A DNA stretch of 64,000 nucleotides from SIG78 sp036677805 (lineage in GTDB: Bacteria > Verrucomicrobiota > Lentisphaeria > Victivallales > Victivallaceae): contig JAVBVS010000017.1 of NCBI GenBank assembly GCA_036677805.1, positions 1 through 64,000 of the forward strand, written 5' to 3'. Positions within the stretch are counted from its first letter, which is position 1. Each line of letters opens with the position of its first letter. The translations under genes were made by a program, and so were the position numbers. Positions 56,865 to 64,000 of the stretch are shown here, one piece after another. The notes under the pieces were generated by a model. The model was not told where the DNA came from and did not search any database. It saw only the letters and a program-made list of their open reading frames with translations.

Positions 56865-56940
56865 TGGAGCCAATGATCGGAATCGAACCGATGACCTGCT
56901 CATTACGAGTGAGCTGCTCTACCGACTGAGCTACATTGGC
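56865..56940 (-). tRNA. tRNA-Thr (CGT anticodon), CCA encoded
   Basis: 76 nt on the minus strand. The acceptor stem is GCCAATG/CATTGGC with discriminator T and genomic CCA (56867-56865). The D arm starts GCTCAGTCGG. The anticodon stem is GCTCA/TGAGC with loop CTCGTAA, hence anticodon CGT. The T loop is TTCGATT. All four arms pair. Confidence 0.96.
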
Positions 56941-56959
56941 TGACCAGGAAATGTTTTTT

Positions 56960-56987
56960 ACTATACCGCACTTTCGCTATTTTTCAA
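56960..56987 (-). promoter_or_regulatory. Promoter of tRNA-Thr
   Basis: TTGAAA (56987-56982) and TATAGT (56965-56960) on the minus strand, 16 bp apart, about 20 bp before the tRNA 5' end. Confidence 0.65.
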
Positions 56988-57027
56988 GCACGGAATGCGG
57001 CTTTTCCGGATTTTTCGGCCGAATCGG

Positions 57028-57056
57028 TTGCTTTTCGGGAGCAAACGGTGTATCTT
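57028..57056 (+). promoter_or_regulatory. Possible promoter of the IclR gene
   Basis: TTGCTT (57028-57033) and TATCTT (57051-57056), 17 bp apart, about 100 bp before the start codon. Confidence 0.35.
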
Positions 57057-57154
57057 GAAAAAAGCCTGAATACGCCGCCGACAGGAGAATCGCCCGCAAG
57101 CCGCGGAACTCCCGGATACCGGTCGGCATCTTTTTTGCCGGAGTCGACCGATTT

Positions 57155-57919
57155 ATGGTTCAAGCCATCGCCCGCGCCATGAAACTGCTGCGCCTCCTGG
57201 CCGAACAGCCCGACGGCCTTCGCCTCGGCGAACTCGCGGAACGCAGTCAACTCAAATACGCCACCGTTTACAATCTCATGCGCGCACTGGAAAGCGAACA
57301 GCTCGCGGTTCGCGCTTCCGGCCGCCGCTGGACACTCGGCGACATGGCCCGCGGCATCGGCCTCACCGAGCAGGATCATTGCTTTTATCGCGCCGCCTGG
57401 CAACTGATCGTCCGGCTGAGCGGCGAATTTCCCGATTCTTATCTGACCTTTTCGCAATACCGCGACACGGACCTTCAGGCGATACTCTATGCCTGCGTCA
57501 GCCGCGACCGCGCCATCGGCGACCGGATTCACCCGCTGCCGGCTTACTCTACCGCGGCAGGAGTCGTTTACTTCGCCTATGCCCCGTTCGCGCAAATCCG
57601 CCGGTTCATCCGACGGCGCCCCTTTCAGGCGACGGCCGAACGGCCGGGCTGGTTCAGCCTCACCGAATTCGAACATGCGGTCTGGCGCTGCCGCCAGAAC
57701 GGCTATGCCGCCTTGCCGTGGGGGCCGGAATCGGAAATGCGCATCGCGTTCCCGCTTTGCCGCGGCGATGAATTCGGCGGTATCATGACCGTTTCCCGCC
57801 CGCACGTCACGCCGGAAGAAAAGCAACGGTTTCTCGAACGCGTCAGCGCCCTCGGCAATATTCTTCCGGAAACGGAAAAGCCGGCCGCCGGGCTTCAGGA
57901 ACCCGGCAGGCTGGCTTAG
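57155..57919 (+). CDS. IclR-family transcriptional regulator
   Basis: 254 residues. N-terminal winged helix: ARAMKLLRLLAEQPDGLRLG, ELAERSQLKYATVYNLMRAL, RWTLGDMARGIG. The C-terminal GAF-like effector domain includes HPLPAYSTAAGVVYFAYAPF, QNGYAALPWGPESEMRIAFP and GGIMTVSRPHVTPEEKQRFL. IclR proteins repress or activate catabolic genes in response to small acids or sugars. Convergent with the large putative glycosidase gene, which it may control. Confidence 0.88.
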   Translation: MVQAIARAMKLLRLLAEQPDGLRLGELAERSQLKYATVYNLMRALESEQLAVRASGRRWTLGDMARGIGLTEQDHCFYRAAWQLIVRLSGEFPDSYLTFSQYRDTDLQAILYACVSRDRAIGDRIHPLPAYSTAAGVVYFAYAPFAQIRRFIRRRPFQATAERPGWFSLTEFEHAVWRCRQNGYAALPWGPESEMRIAFPLCRGDEFGGIMTVSRPHVTPEEKQRFLERVSALGNILPETEKPAAGLQEPGRLA

Positions 57920-57921
57920 TT

Positions 57922-57956
57922 GGCTCACTCCCTGGCTATGATCAGGGATCAGAGCC
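57922..57956. terminator. Nested hairpin between convergent genes
   Basis: GGCTC (57922-57926) pairs with GAGCC (57952-57956), and inside it TCCCTG (57929-57934) pairs with CAGGGA (57943-57948). It lies between the stops at 57919 and 57949. Confidence 0.45.
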
Positions 57957-60900
57957 GGAAATCAATCGCCGTATGGTTGCCGAAATCGACCGTGCGTGTT
58001 TCCATGCCGCCGTCGGCGCGCCGGATTTTGACCGTCGCCGAACCGTCGCCGAACAACCGCAGCCGCCCGGGCTTGCCGCCCAGATGCACCGCCGCCGGCA
58101 ACTCCACCGCGCAGTCGCCGAAAATCTTGATCGTCAGCGCCTGCCGTTCATACACCGTCGTCGTGAAATCGAACACGCCGGTCGCCACCGTCACCGGCTT
58201 GGCGTTGCCGCGGCTCGACCAGTCGGTATTGAGCAGCATCAGCGTCGCGTCCGCACCGTCCTCGGTGTCGCGCCACTGCGTCCAGAAAACTTCGCCGGAA
58301 TCATCTTCGACGTAAACCTCGCCGCGCGCTTCGGCGGAGAGCATCGCCACCACCGCGGCGCTGAAACGCTGGAATTTTTCGTGTCCCGGATAAGCCCACA
58401 AGGTCAACGTATAGACCCAGCCCTTGCCGAACGCGCGGCGCACCAGCAGCGGAGCGCCGGTCGAGGCGTCGTAAATCACCACTTCCGCTCCGGCGAGTTC
58501 GACCTCGGCGGTGAAGCCGGCATCGTCCTCCTCGCTCGAATCGTTGGGCATCGCGGACAGTTCCGGCTCGGCCATGCTTTCGCGCCCGGCGCAATTCCAC
58601 TGCCCGGAGTAGCGTACGCCCCTGCCCTTGACCCGGATGCCGGCGAAATCGCTCAGATCGCCATCATTCCACAATGCCAGATCGACGAAATCCTTCAGGA
58701 AATCGCGCCGCACATGGGTGCTGAACTGCGGAATCCCGGTCAATAATACGCCGCCGGCGGCCACATAATCCTTGAGCTTGGCATAATCTTCGGCGATCAT
58801 GGTATGCCAGCCGAGGTTGAGCAGCAGCCGATACCGGCCGAAATAATCGCCGCGCGCCTCGACCGGAACTTCGTCGAAATCGCCGAACGGCGTCCCGGAG
58901 AAGAAGAACCGCCGTTTTTCATAGCGCTGGCGCAGCGGCTGAGTGTTGGCGCCGGGCATCAGCACATCAAGCACCTGGCGGCATTTTTCCGGCTGGCGGT
59001 GCCCCCAGGCAGGATCGGAATTGCCGAACAGCCCCCAGACCGAATAATCCGGCGTCTGCTCGCTGTCGCAGATGAAGCCGTTGAAGGGCGCGGCGTAGCG
59101 CCCTTCGAGAAACGCGATATGCCGGACGCAGCGCCCGGTACGCGGATGGGTTTTGGCAAAACGGAAAAAATCGCGGGTCATGTCGCGCTTGCCCTTGGTC
59201 AGCGCGTCGTCCCAGGTCTGGCGCTCTTCCTTGAAGAGCAGGAACAGGCTGTCTTCCTCGTAAATCATATTGGCGCCCATCATCCACGGCTGAAGCAGAC
59301 TCAAATAGTAGATTCCGAGATGATTTTCGAAATAAGGCTGCATCGGATGATGGATGGCGATGTGAACGCCCCACTCGCCCGTCCCCAGCGCTTCCGCCGC
59401 CGGACGCGCCTGGCTGCACAGATGCATGGTATGCGGCACCATGGTTTCGGTGCGGATGAAATCCACCCCCGCCAGATAGCAGTACCGGTGTCCGCCCGAA
59501 GCGTCGCCAAACGCCGCCCGGCCTCCGGCGCGATGCGCGCGGTCGATCTCGATCTTGAGATGGGCAAGATATTTTTCCATCGCCTGTTTCATGTCGTCGG
59601 AGCAGTGCGGTTCGCTGGGATCAAGCGCATAGACCACGCCGGGATATTCGTGGCGGCCGACGCTGTGAATGAATTCACCCGCGCCCGCAATCAGGCTGCC
59701 GTCATCGAAATCGGTCGCCGCTTCCACGTAAATATGGTGGCGGCGGCAGAACTCGCCCCACTGGTGCAGCCATTCCCCCGGCACCGGTTCGAGCTTGAGA
59801 CAGCCCGGCTGATAGTGAAAAGAGCGGAAGACCACCAGATTGCCCAAGCGGGTGCGCTCGGTGTAATCGAGCAGCCAGTCCATGAAGCCGTTGCGGTCGT
59901 GCGGCACCACGGTCATATCGTACCCGACCATCACCGGAATTTTTTCTTCCGGCAAGGCATAAACCGCACCGACTTCACCCTCGCTGCCGGAGGTGACGAC
60001 CTTCTGCCCGCAGCCGGCGCGGTCGAATGCGAAATCAAATTCGTTCCAGCCCGGATGCAGTTCCAGCGTCCGTTCCCCGCCGGGCCAGCGCACCGTGGTC
60101 CGGTCGGCGCGAACCGCGAAAATCCGGCCGATCAGAGGCTCGCCCACCAGCGCCCAATCCGGCAGACTCAGCTGGAGATGATCGTATTCACACTGGCGCA
60201 GCACCAGTCGATTCAGCAGCAGCCAGCCCGCATCGTGGCCATTTTCCAGCGTCAGCGTCACCGGACCGGGCCAGTGCTGAAAACGCACCCAGACGTCTTC
60301 GAGCAGCTGCATCACGAAATCATGCTCGCGGAAGAAGTGTTTCACCTCCGCCACCGGAACGCCGTCGGCGTAAATCCGGATGGGATATTCGGCATGGAAC
60401 GGCTGTTCCTTGTCCGGTGTGCAACCTTCCGGCGGCGCGGCCATCGCCACCAGATGGAGCAAGATTTCCTGAAAATCATGCTTCGACTCCGGCACACGAT
60501 AAGGAATATCGACCCGCGCCCCCGGCGCCAGCCAGGCCGATGACATCCGCGCCCAGTCATGACGCTCCAGCGGCAGATCGGCCGCCTCAAACACCGTTTC
60601 TCCGGCCTTCGGGGCGGGGCGGAACCAGAGATAATCGCGGCGCGTCACGATCACGCTGCAATTGAGATACTTCGGACCGACCGGAAAAACCAGCCGCCCC
60701 TCCTCGGCAATCTGGCGGGCGCTGAATTCGAAGGTGCCGGAAAGCGTCCGGAGAGTGAACATCGCCTCCGGCTTGACTTCGGCCGCGACCCGGATGCCGG
60801 CAAGTCCGCGGCGGGTCCGGCTCCGCCAGCGCGGTTCCGCCAGCAGAGTTTCCTTCGCACACTGTCCGGGCCCGAACCAGATCACCGGATAATCGAGCTT

Positions 60901-61023
60901 CCAGCACTGCTCGATGCGTCCTCCGGCACAACTCAGCGAGCCGTCCCATTCATACACCGGATGGTAGTGGCGGCGCGAATACAGATACTGATATCCCCAG
61001 TCGATGCGAAAATCCAACTTCAT
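57949..61023 (-). CDS. Large cytoplasmic putative glycosidase, family not recognised
   Basis: 1,024 residues behind GGATGGAGCA, no signal peptide. About 1-320 is beta-rich (RRHYHPVYEWDGSLSCAGGR, GWLLLNRLVLRQCEYDHLQL). A barrel-like region at about 360-700 includes VVFRSFHYQPGCLKLEP, YVEAATDFDDGS, SGGHRYCYLAGVDFIRTETM and GVHIAIHHPMQPYFENH. A flavodoxin/GATase-like part, as in GH42 proteins, is at about 740-900 (YRLLLNLGWHTMIAEDYAKL, DYVAAGGVLLTGIPQFSTHV). A beta end closes it. Overall plan of a glycosidase, but no named family can be assigned. The promoter is at 61100-61127; IclR is convergent. Confidence 0.6.
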   Translation of the reverse strand: MKLDFRIDWGYQYLYSRRHYHPVYEWDGSLSCAGGRIEQCWKLDYPVIWFGPGQCAKETLLAEPRWRSRTRRGLAGIRVAAEVKPEAMFTLRTLSGTFEFSARQIAEEGRLVFPVGPKYLNCSVIVTRRDYLWFRPAPKAGETVFEAADLPLERHDWARMSSAWLAPGARVDIPYRVPESKHDFQEILLHLVAMAAPPEGCTPDKEQPFHAEYPIRIYADGVPVAEVKHFFREHDFVMQLLEDVWVRFQHWPGPVTLTLENGHDAGWLLLNRLVLRQCEYDHLQLSLPDWALVGEPLIGRIFAVRADRTTVRWPGGERTLELHPGWNEFDFAFDRAGCGQKVVTSGSEGEVGAVYALPEEKIPVMVGYDMTVVPHDRNGFMDWLLDYTERTRLGNLVVFRSFHYQPGCLKLEPVPGEWLHQWGEFCRRHHIYVEAATDFDDGSLIAGAGEFIHSVGRHEYPGVVYALDPSEPHCSDDMKQAMEKYLAHLKIEIDRAHRAGGRAAFGDASGGHRYCYLAGVDFIRTETMVPHTMHLCSQARPAAEALGTGEWGVHIAIHHPMQPYFENHLGIYYLSLLQPWMMGANMIYEEDSLFLLFKEERQTWDDALTKGKRDMTRDFFRFAKTHPRTGRCVRHIAFLEGRYAAPFNGFICDSEQTPDYSVWGLFGNSDPAWGHRQPEKCRQVLDVLMPGANTQPLRQRYEKRRFFFSGTPFGDFDEVPVEARGDYFGRYRLLLNLGWHTMIAEDYAKLKDYVAAGGVLLTGIPQFSTHVRRDFLKDFVDLALWNDGDLSDFAGIRVKGRGVRYSGQWNCAGRESMAEPELSAMPNDSSEEDDAGFTAEVELAGAEVVIYDASTGAPLLVRRAFGKGWVYTLTLWAYPGHEKFQRFSAAVVAMLSAEARGEVYVEDDSGEVFWTQWRDTEDGADATLMLLNTDWSSRGNAKPVTVATGVFDFTTTVYERQALTIKIFGDCAVELPAAVHLGGKPGRLRLFGDGSATVKIRRADGGMETRTVDFGNHTAIDFRL

Positions 61024-61099
61024 TGCTCCATCCCCTTTTCAGCGCCGTCCTGCCGGCGCAAACCAAACGATCCTTCCGGCATTGCCGTGGCATTCCCGA

Positions 61100-61127
61100 A
61101 CTATAGCACAGAATGGCCGTTTTTCAA
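61100..61127 (-). promoter_or_regulatory. Promoter of the large putative glycosidase gene
   Basis: TTGAAA (61127-61122) and TATAGT (61105-61100) on the minus strand, 16 bp apart: the same boxes and spacing as the tRNA promoter at 56960-56987. Confidence 0.6.
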
Positions 61128-61141
61128 CTGCCGGTCAAGGT

Positions 61142-64000
61142 TTACCACAATTTTCGATACTCGATTTTGCCGGCGGCGTCAAGAATCGCCCGCAAGTCGG
61201 CCAGACGCTGCATCCACGGCGCGTTGCGCCGCCATTCCAGCGCCCTGGCAAGATACTCCGGATCGCGGCGGTTCGCCATGTAGACCAGCATGTCGAGTTT
61301 GACCGTGCCGTTGGCGACATCGAAGTCGGGACAGTCGTAATCCGGAAAGAAGAATTCGCCGGTCCCGTCGGCCCAGACTTCCCGATAGGGCCGCATGATT
61401 TCCGGCAATGTGGTCATGATGAAGCTGTTGGGATGGTTGAGCAGCCCCCTCGGCATGATCACATTGGGCGAAAATCCGGCGAATTCGTTGAATTCGACAT
61501 AGTGCCGCCGGCGGCTTTTTTCAGTGAAGATCATATCCGCCGCCTGAGTATGCGACGCCGAAAACGGCCTCCGGCTGCGGAGGTAGTCATTGGCCGCCAG
61601 CGAGGCTTGAACCCCGATCAGCTGGCTGACCGCAAGATAGCTTGCCAGATCGCGCAGAGCCGTGTCGCCGCGCCGCGCCGCCATCCTCGCCATCGCCGCG
61701 CATCCGGCATGGATGATGGGACCTTCCTGAAGGCCGTTGCCAACCCGGATACCACTGTAACTGTCCCAGACGATCGCCGTCGCCCAATCGTGGCCGTTGG
61801 CAATCACGTTGAATATTTTGACCGCGGCAGCCCAATTGCGGTCGGCAAGACTCCCGCCGGTTGCAGTGTCATAATGCCACAGCAGAGCAAGCTGCAACGA
61901 CTCCCAGCAGGGTTTGTCGATTCCCGCGCCCGGATAATTGGGCAATTTCACGCTGCCGGGCAGTTCGCGCCCCGTCACGGGATGGCGAAAATACCACAGC
62001 AGCGGCTGCTGGAACAAATCCGGGCGGACTTTGCCCTCGAATTCCTTGCCGGGGATGCCGGAAGCCATCAGATAACGCTCCATTTCGATGCCGATCTCTT
62101 TTCGAAGCGCAGCCGCCGTCTCCGGCGAAAGATAAGGCAGCGCCAGCAGCAGGTCGCTCACTTCCGGCTGATACGCCCCCGGAATGATGAAGCGGTTGTG
62201 GCTGGTCAGCATCGGCCAGGGATGCTGCTTCAACTCGTCCATATGCTGAAGCACCAGCGCTTCCAGTTCTTCGCGGTATGGAGAATCGCCGCCGGGCGCA
62301 ACCTGCCGCGCTTCCCGTACCAGACGCAGCAGCCCGTCGATCGAATAGCGCGCCTCATCACTTCCTTCGATCACCATCAGAGGACCGTGCAAAGTGGCGA
62401 AACGCACATCGCGCGCCGGAGCGTTGACCGCCAGTTTGAGGTTGCCCGATCCCGCGGCCAGCGGATAGACCGGAGGCACCGGCGCAAACCGGCGCGGCGG
62501 TGTTTTCCACGCATCCTCAAGCGGAGCATACTGGAACCGGTCATGGATCAATACCCGGTCCGAAGCGAAATCCACGGCGAAAGCGCGGCTTACGGCGCGC
62601 GGCGCATCCAGCAGCGCCCCCGACCAGTAACGGCAGAGCGCGACGACATCATCCGGAATGCGCTCCTTCCAGCCGGCGGTACGCCCGTTGTCGAGCAGCT
62701 CCACGCCGAAAAGCGGCATGCCGCGCAGATTGCCGGCTTTGCCGGGATAATGCAGCGTGACGCCGTCGCCGGCAAGCTCGACCAGCTCCGGACGGTTCTC
62801 CAGTACGATCAGCCACGGCGAATCGAACTCCTCCCAATTCTCCGCGCCATGGAACCAGACCAGCAGCCAGTTGGCGCTCATCGCCCGGCCCTCGACCCGC
62901 CGTCCGATGCCGATTCGCCCATTTTCTTCCCAGGCCATAGCCTGCGGCGCCCCCAAGCCCCAACGTCCGAGGTGTTCGAAAAGCCCGATCCGGCGGCTGT
63001 CGCTCGTCAGTTCCCAGGCGGGACTCAGACTGGTAATCCGGAAATCCAGCGTTTGGCCCGAAGGGTAAGTAAAATGCCAGCTTTTGCCATACCAGGAACT
63101 CGCCGTGACCGCCGCTGCTGCGTTTTCGCCGGAACCGTCGGAAAGGAAGCCCCAGCTCCAGATATTGTCGATGCCGTCGTAATATTTGCCGTCGGCTTTC
63201 AGATATTTGCCGACGGCATAAGGACTCAGCGGCGTCGGCTTGAGATTGGTCGAGTACAGCAGCGGCCCCTCGGAGGGATTCTCGCACAGCACGGTAAAGC
63301 TCAGGCTGCCGCGGCCGTCGCCCGCAACGACCGTGTTGTCCAGCGTATCGCCGGATTGGAACCGCGGTCCGAAACTGCCCGAGGCGATGGCGGCCATATC
63401 ATTGTTTCCGGTCGGCGGCACGGCGGGAATGGCGCCATCCACCGGCATCGCCGGAGCATATGCGGTTGCGCGAACGGTGAAGTCGATGCGTTGGCGCCAG
63501 ACGGAACGGCCGTCCTGCTGCAGATCGAGTTCGCAATCATGCCGTCCGGGCGGGGTTCCGCCCAGCGGCACCACCGGCAGGTTGAGCCACTGCCCGGCCA
63601 CGGCGGCCACCGGCATATCCGCCAGCGCCCGGCCGTCAACCGCAACCTTGAGCGCACCGGTAAAGTCGCCGACGCTCGCCGTAACCCGCGGCGCCAGGCC
63701 GAAGGGCTGGCCGGCATCGAATTGGTTGAGGTGCTCCCGGTCGCCGATCATGGTCCACAAACCGCAGCGGCCGGGACGTTTGCAATCCAACTCCACCACC
63801 GGCAGCTTCTCCGGAATCGCCGACAGCGCCGGAAGGCCTTCGTACATTCCTTTCAGAAACCCCAGATTGACCCGGACGGTCAGATGGTTGCGGCCGCTCC
63901 GGAAAGGGGACTTTCCGCACGGGGCCAGATAGCGCCGCTCAATCCCGGAACTGCCGGGAACCACCTGATAAGGCGGCTCGAATTTGCCGCAGCCGCCCAG
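61142..64000 (-). CDS. Large putative lipoprotein, carbohydrate-related (5' end beyond right edge)
   Basis: At least 952 residues. The frame stays open to the window edge, where it begins LGGCGKFEPPYQVVPGS; LGGC has the form of a lipobox, so the true start lies just outside and the protein is probably a lipoprotein. The N-terminal 600 residues are beta-rich (FTVRATAYAPAMPVDGAIPA, YGKSWHFTYPSGQTLDFRIT). The last third is helical with toroid-like features (WATAIVWDSYSGIRVGNGLQ, MARMAARRGDTALRDLASYL, HPNSFIMTTLPEIMRPYREV). No family recognised; a polysaccharide-lyase-like layout is possible. Confidence 0.6.
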   Translation of the reverse strand: MGGCGKFEPPYQVVPGSSGIERRYLAPCGKSPFRSGRNHLTVRVNLGFLKGMYEGLPALSAIPEKLPVVELDCKRPGRCGLWTMIGDREHLNQFDAGQPFGLAPRVTASVGDFTGALKVAVDGRALADMPVAAVAGQWLNLPVVPLGGTPPGRHDCELDLQQDGRSVWRQRIDFTVRATAYAPAMPVDGAIPAVPPTGNNDMAAIASGSFGPRFQSGDTLDNTVVAGDGRGSLSFTVLCENPSEGPLLYSTNLKPTPLSPYAVGKYLKADGKYYDGIDNIWSWGFLSDGSGENAAAAVTASSWYGKSWHFTYPSGQTLDFRITSLSPAWELTSDSRRIGLFEHLGRWGLGAPQAMAWEENGRIGIGRRVEGRAMSANWLLVWFHGAENWEEFDSPWLIVLENRPELVELAGDGVTLHYPGKAGNLRGMPLFGVELLDNGRTAGWKERIPDDVVALCRYWSGALLDAPRAVSRAFAVDFASDRVLIHDRFQYAPLEDAWKTPPRRFAPVPPVYPLAAGSGNLKLAVNAPARDVRFATLHGPLMVIEGSDEARYSIDGLLRLVREARQVAPGGDSPYREELEALVLQHMDELKQHPWPMLTSHNRFIIPGAYQPEVSDLLLALPYLSPETAAALRKEIGIEMERYLMASGIPGKEFEGKVRPDLFQQPLLWYFRHPVTGRELPGSVKLPNYPGAGIDKPCWESLQLALLWHYDTATGGSLADRNWAAAVKIFNVIANGHDWATAIVWDSYSGIRVGNGLQEGPIIHAGCAAMARMAARRGDTALRDLASYLAVSQLIGVQASLAANDYLRSRRPFSASHTQAADMIFTEKSRRRHYVEFNEFAGFSPNVIMPRGLLNHPNSFIMTTLPEIMRPYREVWADGTGEFFFPDYDCPDFDVANGTVKLDMLVYMANRRDPEYLARALEWRRNAPWMQRLADLRAILDAAGKIEYRKLW

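Noticed and set aside
58804..60543. 579-residue plus-strand frame
   Set aside because: Antisense to the 1,024-residue gene, which has promoter, ribosome-binding site and coherent domain rhythm.

Overview
The window most likely comes from a Lentisphaerae/Victivallis-type bacterium (PVC group). This is inferred from three pseudopilin-like proteins with an N-terminal FTLIELL prepilin motif and a C-terminal H-x9-DG motif, hybrid GntR-type regulators with LacI-type sensor domains, and a high load of secreted or cytosolic carbohydrate-active enzymes. No rRNA is present, so the assignment rests on protein style only.

Layout. 1-3.1 kb: start of a ceramidase-like gene, a GntR/LacI hybrid regulator with a palindromic promoter, and a secreted pectate-lyase-like beta-helix protein. 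3.7-7.5 kb: a tight three-gene envelope operon, namely a MotA/TolQ/ExbB-like channel with a coiled-coil tail, a single-pass membrane protein, and an exported helical protein with a possible ExbD/TolR-like end. I do not recognise it as a named system. 7.8-27.6 kb: a defence island. It holds a decayed DDE transposase, a 44-repeat type I-E CRISPR array with a recognisable leader promoter, the full cas2-cas1-cas5e-cas7-cas6e-cse2-cse1-cas3 set on the minus strand (cas6e in an unusual place), a 1,935-residue helicase-nuclease of the DUF4011/DUF3320 type, and a decayed IS630 transposase.

27.9-38.4 kb: a broken GT2-GtrA gene, then a carbohydrate locus on the plus strand (GntR/LacI regulator, TIM-barrel-like protein, pseudopilin, DUF4838 protein, DUF4434 protein, MFS transporter), ended by a decayed IS5 transposase and a WYL regulator remnant. 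39.2-46.9 kb: a minus-strand locus (GH78-like enzyme, GntR/LacI regulator, secreted hypothetical, pseudopilin, secreted binding-module protein, AraC regulator) in which a GGAACAAGTT-type operator recurs upstream of several genes. 47.0-53.6 kb: a plus-strand locus (GH5-like enzyme, pseudopilin, LamG/GH42-like protein, heparinase II/III-like protein). 53.6-56.6 kb: a secreted small protein, a Nudix hydrolase, and a Pit phosphate transporter with its DUF47 partner. Then come tRNA-Thr(CGT), an IclR regulator, a 1,024-residue putative glycosidase and a large lipoprotein gene running off the right edge.

How it works together (inference): each carbohydrate locus pairs a sugar-responsive repressor or activator with degradative enzymes and, in three cases, one H-x9-DG pseudopilin. 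The repeated regulatory pattern is a sigma70-like promoter, often with a 16-bp spacer, carrying a perfect inverted repeat between or over its -35 and -10 boxes. The CRISPR/helicase island is bounded by dead insertion sequences on both sides, which suggests it was acquired as a block.
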